Counted from the stretch's first letter, positions 44,068 to 54,986 are shown. The stretch: DNA of 64,000 nucleotides from Paenibacillus phyllosphaerae (GCF_014192105.1 NZ_JACHXK010000005.1:428808-492807); one strand, 5' to 3'. Made by a program: numbers and translations. Notes: generated by a model from the sequence alone, not told the origin.

Positions 44068-44189
44068 CTGGTGTTGAACAGATTAATGTTCGTCTCGACT
44101 TCTCTATTCTCTCATGTTTCTCTAGTATTCGCTACTATATGAAGAAAGTTTCATAATATCCCGGTCTTACCAATAGCATTTGTCCAACT

Positions 44190-45026
44190 TTAAACCTTGC
44201 CTTCACGCGAACGTTTCGGGATTTGAATGACAATCTCGTAATGATCTTCATAATCCTTCTCGTCCGTCTTAATCTGAAGCCCAGATTCTGTAACCATATC
44301 AATCGATTGGCGGATCGTATTGAGCGCTAGCCGAACATCCTTCGTGAATGAAACCCGCTTCGACTTTTTCATCTTCGCCGCTTCCTTATAGAAAGCGACA
44401 CGGGCTTCGGTTTGTTTCACGTTCAATTCTTTGGTTACAACATCTTCAAGCACCTTTTGCTGCAGCTCATCCGTATCCAAAGCGAGCAACGCCCTAGCGT
44501 GGCGTTCTGTTATTTTCCGTTCGATAAGTGCATTCTTAACAGGCTCGCTCAAACCTAACAAGCGGATCTTGTTCGCGATTGTGGACTGGCTTTTGCCCAG
44601 GCGCTGCGCCAAGCTTTCTTGGGTTAACGAATGGAGATCAATCAGCTTCTGGTAAGCGACCGCTTCTTCGATGGCGGTTAGACCTTCACGCTGCAAGTTC
44701 TCAATTAGTGCAATCGAAGCCGCTTGAGAATCATTAAACTCACGGACGATAGCCGGAATCGTCTCCAGCCCTAGCTTCTTCACTGCGCGATAGCGCCGTT
44801 CACCAGCAATGATCTCATAACGTCCATTCCGCATCCGAACGACAATCGGCTGAATAACCCCATGTGTTCGAATCGTTTGAGAGAGCTCTTCAATACGCTC
44901 ATCATCAAAAACGGTACGCGGCTGATACGGGCTCGTGTCTATCTCGCCCATTGCCACCTGCTTGACTTCGTCTTGATTGCTCTTTTGGTCGGCAAGACCA
45001 AATAAACGCGAAAATTGTTCTTTCAT
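44190..45026 (-). CDS. noc: Nucleoid occlusion protein Noc
   Basis: 278 aa ParB-like protein: [49 protein letters not shown], helix-turn-helix [22 protein letters not shown]. It binds NBS sites, contacts the membrane and keeps FtsZ off the nucleoid. Start [11 protein letters not shown] matches the family membrane-binding helix; GTG 15 bp earlier is possible. It lies in conserved order next to rsmG. Confidence 0.94.
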   Translation of the reverse strand: MKEQFSRLFGLADQKSNQDEVKQVAMGEIDTSPYQPRTVFDDERIEELSQTIRTHGVIQPIVVRMRNGRYEIIAGERRYRAVKKLGLETIPAIVREFNDSQAASIALIENLQREGLTAIEEAVAYQKLIDLHSLTQESLAQRLGKSQSTIANKIRLLGLSEPVKNALIERKITERHARALLALDTDELQQKVLEDVVTKELNVKQTEARVAFYKEAAKMKKSKRVSFTKDVRLALNTIRQSIDMVTESGLQIKTDEKDYEDHYEIVIQIPKRSREGKV

Positions 45027-45141
45027 CTCGTCAACTACCACCCGAATTCAAAGTGCCGAGAATTGTCACTACACTAATTCTGCGGCTGCAAAATGATTTC
45101 CTGCTTGACAAGAAGCGATTAAATTCCAATTTATCGGCAAA

Positions 45142-45157
45142 TGTTTCACGTGGAACA
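45142..45157. promoter_or_regulatory. parS centromere site between noc and rsmG
   Basis: TGTTTCACGTGGAACA, the exact reverse complement of consensus parS, between the two genes. Confidence 0.97.
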
Positions 45158-45171
45158 TTTTGCTTCTCGTT

Positions 45172-45894
45172 TTACGCAATTGGCTGTTTTAAAGGAAGAC
45201 CAGCTTTGCGCGGATATTTCTTAGGTGTTCCGTCCAACTTGTCCACGACGACGATATGCCGATCGGACTGCTCGAACGGTAGCTTCAAGTGAAAGGTGTT
45301 AGCTACCTTGCTTTTTAACTCAGACAAACTTCTAACGGACTCTTTGATCTCCTCTTGTGGATCGGCGCCTTTCATCGCTGCGAACGATCCGCCCTTCTTC
45401 ACGAACGGCAAGCAGAACTCATTGAGTACATTGAGCTTGGCAACTGCCCTTGCCGTCGCCAGATCATAACGATCGCGATGACTGATATCGCGGGCAATAT
45501 CTTCAGCACGTCCATGGACACAAGCTACGTCTTGCAGACCTAGCTGTTCCACAACATGAGTTAGGAACTGGATCCGCTTATTCAACGAATCCACTATCGT
45601 TACTTTCAAATGCGGGAAGCAGATTTTAAGCGGAATGCTCGGGAACCCTGCCCCTGATCCGATATCTGCAATCGACTGCACCTTGCCCATATTAACAAAG
45701 AACGCAAGGGATACCGAGTCGAAGAAATGCTTCTCGTAAACCGCTTCTCGCTCAGTAATCCCTGTCAAGTTCATCTTCTCGTTCCACTCCACCAGCAGGC
45801 GGAAGTAGAGACCGAACTGGCGCAGTTGCTCCTCGTTCAGCTCTACCCCCTTCTCTGCCATTAGAGGAAGGAACCACTCTGGTGCTTCATTCAT
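45172..45894 (-). CDS. rsmG: 16S rRNA (guanine-527 N7)-methyltransferase
   Basis: 240 aa, SAM-dependent. EWNEKMNLTGITEREAVYEKHFFDS, the SAM site DIGSGAGFPSIPLKI, and ATARAVAKLNVLNEFCLPF. It methylates G527; loss gives low streptomycin resistance (known). RBS GGGGGTAACAG lies inside the end of mnmG, 6 bp away. Confidence 0.97.
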   Translation of the reverse strand: MNEAPEWFLPLMAEKGVELNEEQLRQFGLYFRLLVEWNEKMNLTGITEREAVYEKHFFDSVSLAFFVNMGKVQSIADIGSGAGFPSIPLKICFPHLKVTIVDSLNKRIQFLTHVVEQLGLQDVACVHGRAEDIARDISHRDRYDLATARAVAKLNVLNEFCLPFVKKGGSFAAMKGADPQEEIKESVRSLSELKSKVANTFHLKLPFEQSDRHIVVVDKLDGTPKKYPRKAGLPLKQPIA

Positions 45895-45900
45895 GTTCTG

Positions 45901-47790
45901 TTACCCCCGCGCTGCAGTAACCCGATTATAATGTTCGAGGTACACGAGTAAAATCGATATATCTGCCGGTGTTACGCCGCTGATCCGTGATGCCTGCCCA
46001 ATCGATAGCGGGCGGATATTCGTTAACTTCTGCTTCGCTTCCGAGGCCAGCCCATGAACGTCGCTATAATCGATATTGTCCGGAATCCGCTTCTTCTCCA
46101 TCTTCGAGAGGCGTTCGACCTGAATAAGCTGTTTCTCGATATAACCGGCGTATTTGATTTGAATCTCGACCTGTTCCTTCATATCTTCCGTCAATTCTAC
46201 GGGTGACGGTACGAAGCGTTCCACATGCGAATAGTTCACTTCCGGGCGACGAAGCAACGTAAGCGCATCGGTCGTAAATTGCAACGGTGCGGAACCAAGC
46301 TCAGCGAGCATATCCTGCACCGGTTGTTCAGCTTTAAGCTTCACCGATTTCAGACGCTCGATCTCTTCCTCGACGTATTGTTTCTTTTGCTGGAATTTCG
46401 CATATCGCTCCTCGCCGATCAGACCGATTTCATATCCAGTAGGCGTAAGACGAAGATCCGCATTGTCATGACGGAGCAGAAGACGATACTCCGCACGCGA
46501 CGTAAGGAGGCGATAAGGTTCGCTTGTTCCTTTGGTGACTAGATCGTCGATCAGCACGCCGATATAACCTTGCGAACGTTCAATGATGACCGGCTCTTTG
46601 CCTTGCGCTTTACGTGCCGCATTAATACCGGCCATAACGCCCTGTCCAGCCGCTTCTTCATAACCGGATGTCCCGTTAATTTGACCGGCTGTGAACAGAT
46701 TCGGCACGACCTTCGTTTCCAGCGACGGCCACAATTGCGTAGGCACGACGGCATCATACTCGATCGCATAACCGGTACGCATCATCTCGACACGTTCCAG
46801 TCCTGGAATGGAACGCAGAATTTGCAGCTGCACATCCTCCGGCATACTTGTCGATAGGCCTTGTACGTAATACTCCGACGTGTGCTTTCCTTCAGGCTCG
46901 AGGAAAATTTGATGCTTCGGCTTATCGGCGAAGCGAACGATTTTATCTTCAATAGAAGGACAGTAGCGCGGCCCTGTTCCTTCGATCGCACCCGAGAACA
47001 TCGGCGCGCGATGGAGATTGTCGTTAATGATCCGGTGCGTTTCTTCCGACGTATAAGTCAGCCAGCATGGCAGCTGCTCGTTGTCCGAATACTCCGTCTC
47101 GAACGAGAAGAACTTCGGATTCTCGTCGCCTGGTTGAATTTCCGTTTTGTCAAAATCGATCGTGTCCTTATGCACGCGAGGCGGCGTCCCCGTCTTGAAG
47201 CGCACGAGTTCCAATCCCAGCTCCTTCAAGCTTTGCGATAGCCGCACGGAAGGTTGCTGGTTGTTCGGTCCGCTCTCATACATGAGCTCGCCCATAATAA
47301 TTTTGCCGCGCAGATAAGTGCCCGTTGTCAGTACGACGGTCTTCGCACGGTATGTTGCCCCCGTCTTCGTAATGACGCCGACACATGCCCCATTCTCCAC
47401 CAGCAGCTCTTCGGCCATCCCTTGGCGCAGCGTCAGATGCTCGGTCTCTTCGATCGTTTTCTTCATGGTATGCTGATAAAGGAACTTGTCGGCTTGCGCC
47501 CGCAATGCGTGTACCGCCGGGCCTTTACCGGTGTTCAACATCCGCATCTGAATGAACGTACGGTCGATATTGCGTCCCATCTCGCCGCCTAGCGCGTCAA
47601 TCTCCCGAACGACATGACCTTTGGCCGGTCCGCCGATCGACGGGTTGCATGGCATGAATGCTACCATATCCAAGTTAATCGTCAGGAGCAGCGTCTCGCA
47701 TCCCATACGCGCGGCGGCCAGAGCTGCCTCGCAGCCTGCATGGCCAGCCCCTATAACGATGACATCAAATTGTCCAGCTTCGTATCCCAT
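45901..47790 (-). CDS. mnmG: tRNA uridine-34 carboxymethylaminomethyl synthesis enzyme MnmG
   Basis: 629 aa, normal length. FAD-binding [22 protein letters not shown] at the N-terminus, the GxGP motifs [19 protein letters not shown], and the GidA C-terminal domain. With MnmE it modifies the wobble uridine of several tRNAs. First of the mnmG-rsmG pair, 86 bp after mnmE. Confidence 0.98.
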   Translation of the reverse strand: MGYEAGQFDVIVIGAGHAGCEAALAAARMGCETLLLTINLDMVAFMPCNPSIGGPAKGHVVREIDALGGEMGRNIDRTFIQMRMLNTGKGPAVHALRAQADKFLYQHTMKKTIEETEHLTLRQGMAEELLVENGACVGVITKTGATYRAKTVVLTTGTYLRGKIIMGELMYESGPNNQQPSVRLSQSLKELGLELVRFKTGTPPRVHKDTIDFDKTEIQPGDENPKFFSFETEYSDNEQLPCWLTYTSEETHRIINDNLHRAPMFSGAIEGTGPRYCPSIEDKIVRFADKPKHQIFLEPEGKHTSEYYVQGLSTSMPEDVQLQILRSIPGLERVEMMRTGYAIEYDAVVPTQLWPSLETKVVPNLFTAGQINGTSGYEEAAGQGVMAGINAARKAQGKEPVIIERSQGYIGVLIDDLVTKGTSEPYRLLTSRAEYRLLLRHDNADLRLTPTGYEIGLIGEERYAKFQQKKQYVEEEIERLKSVKLKAEQPVQDMLAELGSAPLQFTTDALTLLRRPEVNYSHVERFVPSPVELTEDMKEQVEIQIKYAGYIEKQLIQVERLSKMEKKRIPDNIDYSDVHGLASEAKQKLTNIRPLSIGQASRISGVTPADISILLVYLEHYNRVTAARG

Positions 47791-47876
47791 CTGTCATTTC
47801 CCTCCTTGCCAGATCCGCTTCATCCTCTTTTTAACGTAAGGATTTCAAAACCAGAACTGGAAATTGCATTTTCTAT

Positions 47877-49259
47877 TTATTTACCTAAACAGAACTGTGA
47901 GAAGATCTGGTCAATAAGCGACTCAGCTACCGAATCTCCAATAACTTCGCCCAATTGCTCCCACGCCGTTCTGACATCAATTTGCACCAGATCAATCGGA
48001 ATGCCGGATGCTGTCGCTTCCATTCCGTCGATTAGTGACTGCTTAGCTTGATGAAGCAGCCCTATATGTCGAACATTGCTTACATATGTCAAATCCGCGC
48101 TCTCCAGCTCACCGCCGAAGAACATATCGGCAATCACCTTCTCGAGTTGATCTAACCCTTGCTCTTGCAGCACCGATAGTCGAACGATCGACTCCGGCTT
48201 GAATCGAGCGGCCAATTCCTCCGTATCCGCTACGACCGGAAGATCCGTCTTGTTCAGCAGGACGATCACCGGGCGACCGCCAAGCTGTTCGATCAATTTA
48301 TAGTCATCCGCTTGCAGCGGTTCCGCTGCATTCACGACGAACAGAATAAGATCCGCATCCGTAAGCGCTGCACGCGAACGTTCAACCCCGATCTGTTCGA
48401 CAACATCCGTCGTCTCGCGGATGCCCGCCGTATCAAGAAGTCGGAGCGGAATGCCGCCGAGCGTCACGAATTCCTCAATGACATCCCGCGTCGTTCCCGC
48501 AATATCGGTTACGATCGCTTTATTTTCCTGCACGAGCGCATTGAGCAGCGAAGACTTGCCGACATTCGGCCGGCCGACAATCGCCGTCGTAATGCCTTCC
48601 CTTAATATTTTGCCTTCGCTTGCTGTTTTTAGCAGACGGTCGATTTCCGCGACCGCTTCCTCGCTTTTTTCGCGAATGTAGCTGCTTGTCATCTCCGCAA
48701 CGTCATGCTCGGGATAATCGATATTCACTTCAATATGGGCGAGCAGTTCCACCAAGTTATGGCGCAGCGCCTTCACCCGCTTCGAGAGCGTTCCCTCCGC
48801 TTGTTTCATCGCAACGGAGAACGCCCGATCCGACTTGGACCGGATCAGGTCAATAACGGCTTCCGCCTGAGCCAGATCAATTCGGCCGTTCAGAAAAGCG
48901 CGCTTGGTGAACTCGCCTGGTTCGGCTATCCGGACGCCGCCTTGACGAAGCAGCAGCTCCAATACCCGCTTCACCGCGACCACGCCGCCATGCGTGCTTA
49001 ATTCTACAACATCTTCGGCCGTAAAAGAACGCGGTCCGCGCATCACCGTAAGCAGAATTTCTTCCACCTTCTCGTCCGTCTGCGGATCCACAATATGCCC
49101 GTAATGTACGGTATGCGACGACGCGTCAGCAATATTCGACTTGGACCGGAAGATTTTTGCCGATTCCGATACCGCGCCAGGACCGCTTACCCTTATAACA
49201 GCGATGCCGCCTTCCCCAACAGCTGTGGCGATTGCGGCGATCGTATCTTGGTTCATCAT
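47877..49259 (-). CDS. mnmE: tRNA modification GTPase MnmE
   Basis: 460 aa: N-terminal folate-binding domain, helical domain with inserted GTPase (G1 GRPNVGKSSLLN, G3 DTAGIRET, G4 NKTD), and C-terminal motif FCLGK. Partner of MnmG. RBS GGGAG. Two consecutive ATGs; the first has better spacing. Confidence 0.98.
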   Translation of the reverse strand: MMNQDTIAAIATAVGEGGIAVIRVSGPGAVSESAKIFRSKSNIADASSHTVHYGHIVDPQTDEKVEEILLTVMRGPRSFTAEDVVELSTHGGVVAVKRVLELLLRQGGVRIAEPGEFTKRAFLNGRIDLAQAEAVIDLIRSKSDRAFSVAMKQAEGTLSKRVKALRHNLVELLAHIEVNIDYPEHDVAEMTSSYIREKSEEAVAEIDRLLKTASEGKILREGITTAIVGRPNVGKSSLLNALVQENKAIVTDIAGTTRDVIEEFVTLGGIPLRLLDTAGIRETTDVVEQIGVERSRAALTDADLILFVVNAAEPLQADDYKLIEQLGGRPVIVLLNKTDLPVVADTEELAARFKPESIVRLSVLQEQGLDQLEKVIADMFFGGELESADLTYVSNVRHIGLLHQAKQSLIDGMEATASGIPIDLVQIDVRTAWEQLGEVIGDSVAESLIDQIFSQFCLGK

Positions 49260-49333
49260 GCCATCTATACTCCCTTAAAAAAATGAGCAATGACAACTGT
49301 TGCATGCCATTGCTTCATCTCTCATTTATGCGA

Positions 49334-49990
49334 CTACGATCTTAATGTGATGACGACCCGGCGATTCGGCTCGTCCCCCTTGCTGTATGTCTTCACCTTC
49401 TGGTGATTCTGCAGCTGGGCGTGAATGATTTTACGTTCCTGGGCCGGCATCGGCTCCAGCACAACTTCCTTCTTCGTGCGAATGACCCGGCCGGCAAGAC
49501 GCTCGGATAAGTCCTCCAACGTCTTGCGGCGGCGTTCACGAAAATCCTCAGCATCAAGTACGATACGAAGATGGCTATTGGAATAACGGTTGGCTACGAT
49601 ATTGGCCAAGTATTGCATGGCATCCAGCGTCTGTCCGCGACGGCCGATCATTAGACCGAGATCTCCGCTTCCGCTGATCGAAAGAGTCGTCCCGTCTCGT
49701 GATACGGATTTCGACACCGACAACGTTAAGCCCATCGCTTGTCCGACCTCGATGATGAATTGCTCCGTCTTCTCGATCGGATCAGCCGGTCTCTCCACTT
49801 GCTCTGGTTCGGGATCCGGCAGCATCGTAAGTTCCACCCGGGCGGGCTTTGCTCCGATAAGGCCGAATAATCCTTTGGTCGGCGCCTCCATGACCGTCAC
49901 GGTGACGCGGTCTTCGGTCGTTTGCAATTCCGTTAATCCCTTACGCACAGCATCCGCAATCGTTTTCCCCGATGCTACGATTTTCTTCAT
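49334..49990 (-). CDS. khpB: RNA-binding protein KhpB/Jag
   Basis: 218 aa: Jag-N domain (MKKIVASGKTIADAVRKGLTEL...GLFGLIGAKPARVEL), KH domain with GLMIGRRGQTLDAMQYL, and R3H domain at the C-terminus (RIVLDAEDFRERRRKTLEDLSERLAGRVIRTKKEV). It binds RNA and influences cell division and elongation. Overlaps the yidC stop by 4 bp. Confidence 0.95.
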   Translation of the reverse strand: MKKIVASGKTIADAVRKGLTELQTTEDRVTVTVMEAPTKGLFGLIGAKPARVELTMLPDPEPEQVERPADPIEKTEQFIIEVGQAMGLTLSVSKSVSRDGTTLSISGSGDLGLMIGRRGQTLDAMQYLANIVANRYSNSHLRIVLDAEDFRERRRKTLEDLSERLAGRVIRTKKEVVLEPMPAQERKIIHAQLQNHQKVKTYSKGDEPNRRVVITLRS

Positions 49991-50796
49991 TTCGCAGGTG
50001 CACTCTCCTTATCCTTCGATGAGGAACGTACATACAAGAAGTAGTTCTGAATAATTGTATACACGTTACTGAAAATCCAGTAGAACGGCAGTGCAGCTGG
50101 AAGCGACAACGCCATAACGAAGATCAGTACCGGGAAAATCAGCATAATGCTGTTCATCGCCGGCATCATTGGATTGTTCTGGCCCTTCTGCTGCGATTGC
50201 ATCATCTTCGATTGAATATACGTCGTTATTGCAGCGACCAGCGGCAGAACATACGCATACCAGGATTGATCGTTAACGGCAACCCCCATCTTAATGCCCA
50301 AGAACGAGTGTTCACGGATGGCAGGGTTCCAATAAATCGAGTTATAGAGCGCGATAAAAATCGGCATTTGCACGAACAACGGCAAGCAGCCTGCAAGCGG
50401 ATTGACTTGATGCTGTTGGAACAGCTTCATCGTCTCTTCCTGCTGCTTCTGCGGATTGTCTTTATGTTTTTCTTTAATCTTCTGAAGCTCAGGCTGGATC
50501 GCCTGCATCGCTTTGGAACTGCGGTACTGCTTCAGTGTAAGTGGGAGGATCAGCGTACGGACGATAATAACCATCAGCAAGATCGCGAATCCATATTCGC
50601 CGCCAAACCAATCGGCGAAGGTATCCAGCATTTTGGCAAAGTAATACACGACATACTTCTCCCAGAAGTTCCCCTCAAGTAGATCGTCTGTCTCTACGGT
50701 GTGCGACGCTGACGGTGCGCAGCCCGACAAGAAGAGTGTGAGAAGCACTAGCGTGATTGCTGTGAACCAACTGCGTTTAGAAATACGGGACAACAT
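49987..50796 (-). CDS. yidC: Membrane protein insertase YidC (SpoIIIJ type)
   Basis: 269 aa lipoprotein: lipobox LFLSGC at Cys26, five membrane spans, and conserved LKQYRSSKAMQAIQPELQKIKEKHKDNPQKQQEETMKLFQQHQVNPLAGCLPLFVQMPIFIALYNSI. It inserts membrane proteins; the SpoIIIJ type is needed for sporulation in B. subtilis. It is 151 bp after rnpA; no yidD lies between. Confidence 0.96.
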   Translation of the reverse strand: MLSRISKRSWFTAITLVLLTLFLSGCAPSASHTVETDDLLEGNFWEKYVVYYFAKMLDTFADWFGGEYGFAILLMVIIVRTLILPLTLKQYRSSKAMQAIQPELQKIKEKHKDNPQKQQEETMKLFQQHQVNPLAGCLPLFVQMPIFIALYNSIYWNPAIREHSFLGIKMGVAVNDQSWYAYVLPLVAAITTYIQSKMMQSQQKGQNNPMMPAMNSIMLIFPVLIFVMALSLPAALPFYWIFSNVYTIIQNYFLYVRSSSKDKESAPAK

Positions 50797-50947
50797 GAAA
50801 ACTCCTCTCTAGAGTACCATCGCATTCAAGCGCCGAGGGCTTCTGCACGAAGCGTCCCGCTCCCGATGCATACATTTCAAACTATAGCATATTTTATGAA
50901 ACAAAGAAACAAGCTTAGGGCAGCACAAAAAACCGCCAAAACCGCCG

Positions 50948-51295
50948 TCATTTCGACGTTTTTAGCAGCCCCGCACGCTTCAGAACATGCAGGATGCTCT
51001 TCTCCAGTTCCTTGCTCTTCATCCCGACAGCCGGCTTCCTGACGATGAGGACGAAGTCGATGTGCTCCTGGATCCGATCCGCCTGCAAACGCACGATCTC
51101 TTTGGCCATCCGTCTCATTCGGTTGCGGACAACCGCGTTGCCGATTTTCTTGCTGGCCGACACGCCAAGGCGGAACGGTTCCGCTTTCGGCTGACGCGAC
51201 CAGTAGACGACAAACTGGCTGTTAGCGAATGATTTGCCGTGCCGATAAATTCGGCTGAAGTCTTCCCGATTCCGTAAACGTAATTTCCTCTGCAC
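50948..51295 (-). CDS. rnpA: Ribonuclease P protein component
   Basis: 115 aa. LRLRNREDFSRIYRHGKSFANSQFVVYW and the RNR motif RLGVSASKKIGNAVVRNRMRRMAKEIVR. GTG start with GGGAG 9 bases upstream; the longer frame has no homology. It processes tRNA 5' ends with the RNA subunit. Confidence 0.95.
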   Translation of the reverse strand: MQRKLRLRNREDFSRIYRHGKSFANSQFVVYWSRQPKAEPFRLGVSASKKIGNAVVRNRMRRMAKEIVRLQADRIQEHIDFVLIVRKPAVGMKSKELEKSILHVLKRAGLLKTSK

Positions 51296-51422
51296 GTCCT
51301 CTCGCTCCCTAAGCCTTCTATATATACCAGTATAGCCTGCTGACGCCAGCATAAAACGGTCCCTCTAGACCCGAACGTTTCTGCCAGGAGCCGGCTTGTC
51401 CCGTTCCAACCCTCATTTGGCA

Positions 51423-51450
51423 TAAAAAAAAGACCACGGTACGTGGTCTT
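51423..51450 (-). terminator. Terminator of rpmH
   Basis: AAGACCACG and CGTGGTCTT pair perfectly (9 bp, loop 3); the minus strand continues in TTTTTTT. Some transcripts must read through to reach rnpA. Confidence 0.85.
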
Positions 51451-51454
51451 AAGC

Positions 51455-51589
51455 TTACGCGCTCAGTACTTTTCTACCCTTAAGACGGCGGGCAGCAAGC
51501 ACTTTACGTCCATTCTTCGATGCCATCCGTTTACGGAATCCGTGCACTTTCTTACGTTTGCTTACGTTCGGTTTGAATGTCGGTCTCAT
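51455..51589 (-). CDS. rpmH: 50S ribosomal protein L34
   Basis: 44 aa: [22 protein letters not shown]...[23 protein letters not shown]. Basic throughout. First gene left of oriC. Shorter than common ORF cut-offs. Confidence 0.98.
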   Translation of the reverse strand: MRPTFKPNVSKRKKVHGFRKRMASKNGRKVLAARRLKGRKVLSA

Positions 51590-51684
51590 ATTGCACCTCC
51601 TGTTTCCATATTCCCTCGCCAAGCGACTTTCTATACATCGCCGATCGTACGACGGACTTCTGCTTAAATAAAAACGCTTTTTCC

Positions 51685-51713
51685 ATTAAAGCATGTGCTG
51701 CACGCTTTGTCAA
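51685..51713 (-). promoter_or_regulatory. Promoter of rpmH
   Basis: On the minus strand consensus TTGACA (51708-51713), 17 bp, TTTAAT (51685-51690). Confidence 0.85.
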
Positions 51714-51775
51714 CCTGAGCGCGCCATGTTAAAAGGCTTGTCTTCTATAAATGTATATAAACGGCGCCGGGGCAA

Positions 51776-52195
51776 AACCTAGCTGTGGATAAACTGTATT
51801 TTCGGGATAACCACAACGAATCTAATAACATGTGGATGATTAAAAAGGCCGCTTTGCAGCTTTTGTCGAAACCGCACACGTTATAAACAATATGTAGTAT
51901 TGGTGATAAGTTTTATACACAACCTATAGAATTTGTGGATAGTCGGTGGCAAATCGTTGAAAACACAGGCCTCATTTGCTATGATAGTTATGTTTTCGAT
52001 GTGGATAGTCAACCTTTTATCCCTATTTTATCAACAGGCTGTGGATAATACTGTGAACAACGTATTCCACCTATTGATATCTTTCCTTCGAATACTCTTT
52101 ATACTGTGGATGAGCGCTTCCCGATACGGGTCTATTCGACATCACATGCATAGCTGCGCCGCAAAAGGGCGAATTGGATAAGGGAGTGACAATCT
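51776..52195. other. oriC: oriC part 1: DnaA-box cluster upstream of dnaA
   Basis: Perfect DnaA boxes TGTGGATAA at 51784-51792 and 52040-52048; one-mismatch boxes at 51831 (TGTGGATGA), 51881 (TTATAAACA), 51913 (TTATACACA), 51934 and 52000 (TGTGGATAG), 52028 (TTATCAACA) and 52105 (TGTGGATGA). The stretch is AT-rich and gene-free. With the dnaA-dnaN spacer it makes a bipartite Bacillus-type origin. Confidence 0.93.
51957..51985 (+). promoter_or_regulatory. Promoter of dnaA
   Basis: TTGAAA (51957-51962), 17 bp, TATGAT (51980-51985). DnaA boxes on both sides fit autorepression by DnaA. Confidence 0.75.
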
Positions 52196-53545
52196 GTGGA
52201 AGCCCACACGAGCGATATGTGGCAGCAGGTGCTGTCGATCATTCAGACCAAGCTGAGCAAACCAAGCTTTGATACGTGGTTTAAGGCAACCAAAGCTTCC
52301 TTGCACGGAGAATCAATGGTTATCGTGACAGCACCAACAACATTTGCCGTAGAATGGCTGGAAAGCCGCTATACCAAACTAGTGCGAACGACGCTTCAGG
52401 AATATATGGGGCGTCAATTTGACATTAAATTTATCATTGAAGAGAACAAGCCGCCTGAGCCGATCGTCCAGGCTCCGGTTATAACGGCCGTCCCGGCTGC
52501 GCCGGAAGAGACGGTCCAACATATGCTCAATCCCAAGTACACCTTTGACACCTTCGTCATCGGTGCGAACAACCGCTTTGCGCATGCGGCATCGCTTGCC
52601 GTAGCCGAAGCGCCGGCCAAAGCCTATAACCCGCTCTTTTTATACGGGGGCGTTGGTCTTGGCAAGACGCATTTAATGCACGCAATCGGCCATTATATAT
52701 TGGAGCATAATCCGAGTACGCGCGTCCTATACCTGTCATCCGAGAAGTTCACCAATGAATTTATCAACTCGATCCGCGACGACCGCGGCGAGAGCTTCCG
52801 GAACAAGTACCGCAGTATCGACGTGCTGCTCATTGACGATATTCAATTCCTCGCGGGCAAGGACGGAACGCAAGAAGAGTTCTTCCATACGTTTAACGCC
52901 CTGCACGAGGAACGCAAACAGATCGTCATCTCCTCCGACCGCCCGCCAAAAGAAATTCCGACCCTCGAAGAACGACTTCGTTCGAGGTTCGAATGGGGCT
53001 TGATTACCGATATTCAAGCACCGGATCTCGAAACGAGGATCGCCATCTTGCGCAAGAAAGCCCGTGCGGAGAACCTCGACATTCCGAACGAAGCGATGGT
53101 ATATATCGCGAACCAGATCGATACGAACATCCGGGAGCTCGAGGGCGCGCTTATCCGCGTCGTCGCCTACTCCTCGCTTATTAATGCCGACATCACTTCA
53201 CACCTGGCAGCGGAAGCATTGAAGGATATCATTCCGACCAGCCGGCCGAAAATGATAACGATGCAGGAAATCCAGCAGAAAGTCGGGGAGTTCTACGGAC
53301 TGCGGATGGAGGAGTTCAAGGCGCGCAAAAGAACGAAGGCTGTCGCCTTCCCGAGGCAGATCGCGATGTACTTGTCGCGCGAATTGACCGATTTCTCGCT
53401 TCCGAAGATCGGCGAGGCGTTCGGCGGCCGCGACCATACCACCGTTATCCATGCCCACGAGAAGATTTCGCAGCAGCTGAAGAGCGATCCGGACCTGTTC
53501 AAGATCATTCAGACGCTCACCGAGAAAATCAAAAACCACTCGTAA
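52196..53545 (+). CDS. dnaA: Chromosomal replication initiator DnaA
   Basis: 449 aa, GTG start with AAGGGAG upstream. Domain I (1-85), variable linker domain II (about 86-110, short), AAA+ domain III with Walker [11 protein letters not shown] and Walker [11 protein letters not shown], domain IV with the DNA-binding [14 protein letters not shown]. Initiates replication at oriC. Confidence 0.99.
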   Translation: MEAHTSDMWQQVLSIIQTKLSKPSFDTWFKATKASLHGESMVIVTAPTTFAVEWLESRYTKLVRTTLQEYMGRQFDIKFIIEENKPPEPIVQAPVITAVPAAPEETVQHMLNPKYTFDTFVIGANNRFAHAASLAVAEAPAKAYNPLFLYGGVGLGKTHLMHAIGHYILEHNPSTRVLYLSSEKFTNEFINSIRDDRGESFRNKYRSIDVLLIDDIQFLAGKDGTQEEFFHTFNALHEERKQIVISSDRPPKEIPTLEERLRSRFEWGLITDIQAPDLETRIAILRKKARAENLDIPNEAMVYIANQIDTNIRELEGALIRVVAYSSLINADITSHLAAEALKDIIPTSRPKMITMQEIQQKVGEFYGLRMEEFKARKRTKAVAFPRQIAMYLSRELTDFSLPKIGEAFGGRDHTTVIHAHEKISQQLKSDPDLFKIIQTLTEKIKNHS

Positions 53546-53808
53546 CCGACAGGTTCGAGCGGTGCTTCGACAAGCGCGCGCATACGAGCAAAGTTATGCA
53601 CGTGTGTATAGTTTATACGTACAAGCCTATGCACAAGCTATTAACATGTGGATAGGCTTGATTTATCAGCATCTGAAGGGCTTATCCACATATTCACCGC
53701 CCCTACTACTACTTCTACTGTTTTTTAAAGAAAATCATCATCATAGAACAACGTCGAATATCGTCATCTGAACCGACAACCGTTCTCCAAATTATGAGGA
53801 GTGAAACA
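53546..53808 (+). other. oriC: oriC part 2: DnaA boxes, DnaA-trios and unwinding element
   Basis: Perfect box TTATCCACA at 53682-53690 and TGTGGATAG at 53647-53655; then a GC patch, DnaA-trio repeats CTACTACTACTTCTACTG (53703-53720) and an AT-rich tract TTTTTTAAAGAAAATC. This is the basal unwinding layout described for B. subtilis. Confidence 0.9.
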
Positions 53809-54951
53809 ATGAAATTAACGATCCGCAAAGACGAATTGAATGACGCGATCCAACAAGTATCCAAAGCCTCTTCGTCCAGACCTGCTATTCCAATCCTTGG
53901 CGGCATTAAATTCGATGTTACTCACCAAGGTATTACGTTAACGGCCTCGGATACCGATATTTCGATCCAGAGCTTCATCCCTGTCGAAATCGGTGATCAA
54001 GTTATCGCAACGGTCGACAAACCCGGCAGCGTCGTACTTCCAGCCAAGTTTTTTGTCGAGATCGTCAAAAAGCTTCCATCGGAGAATGTCGAAATCGAAG
54101 TGAAAGAACAGCATCAGACGATGATTCGTTCCGGCTCTACCGATATCCAGATGGTTGGTCTCGACCCAGAGGAGTTCCCGGTCTTGCCTACCATTGACCA
54201 GAGCGAGAGCATTTCAGTACCAGGCGATCTGATCAAATCCATGATTCGCCAGACTGTATTTGCCGCTTCCACTAGCGAGCAGACGCCGATCCTGACGGGC
54301 GTGCTCTGGAATCTTCAAGACGAACAGCTGAAATTCGTTGCTACGGATCGTCACAGACTGGCAAGCCGCGTAGCCTCGGTCGCAACCGACAGCGAGATGC
54401 GTTTTTCCAACATCGTCATTGCAGGTAAGACACTTGTCGAGCTATCCAAACTTGTAGCCGATGACAATAGTCTGGTAGAGATCGTCATTGCGGATAACCA
54501 GGTGCTGTTCAAAATCGGACATGTACTGTTCTTCTCCCGCATTCTGGACGGGACTTATCCCGACACTTCCAAGATTATTCCGCAGAACTTCAAAACAGAA
54601 CTCGTTCTGCATACTAAAAAATTAACCGACGCGATTGACCGCGCGTATCTGATGTCCCGTGAAGAGAAAACGAATATCGTCCGGCTAGCCACGCTCGAGG
54701 ACGGTACGATTGAAATTTCCTCGAGCTCGACCGAGCTTGGCCGGGTAACGGAACAGCTGGAAGTGAAATCGCTCAGCGGCGATCCGCTGCGCATTGCTTT
54801 CAACTCCAAATATATGCTGGATGCCCTCAAAGTCATCGACAGCGAATATCTATTCATTGGCTTTACCGGTCCGATGAGCCCGATCATCATTAAGCCGTCC
54901 GACCATCCGCACAGCTTGCACCTGATTCTTCCTTACCGGACGACCGGCTAA
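53809..54951 (+). CDS. dnaN: DNA polymerase III sliding clamp (beta)
   Basis: 380 aa, full length, three clamp domains: MKLTIRKDELNDAIQQVSKASSSRPAIPILGGIKF at the start and LPYRTTG at the end. The ATG has GAGGAG 7 bases upstream. Holds polymerase on DNA as a dimeric ring. Confidence 0.99.
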   Translation: MKLTIRKDELNDAIQQVSKASSSRPAIPILGGIKFDVTHQGITLTASDTDISIQSFIPVEIGDQVIATVDKPGSVVLPAKFFVEIVKKLPSENVEIEVKEQHQTMIRSGSTDIQMVGLDPEEFPVLPTIDQSESISVPGDLIKSMIRQTVFAASTSEQTPILTGVLWNLQDEQLKFVATDRHRLASRVASVATDSEMRFSNIVIAGKTLVELSKLVADDNSLVEIVIADNQVLFKIGHVLFFSRILDGTYPDTSKIIPQNFKTELVLHTKKLTDAIDRAYLMSREEKTNIVRLATLEDGTIEISSSSTELGRVTEQLEVKSLSGDPLRIAFNSKYMLDALKVIDSEYLFIGFTGPMSPIIIKPSDHPHSLHLILPYRTTG

Positions 54952-54986
54952 GAAGCTACCCGAACATAGAGGAGTTTGAGCACCAG

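Larger units (their letters stand above)
43728..44189. other. 462-bp interval between parA and noc
   Basis: Holds the parA promoter (43933-43961), a roughly 200-nt parA leader and, near 44048, an imperfect hairpin. A 69-codon minus-strand frame in the leader has no ribosome site; I do not call it. Confidence 0.6.
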
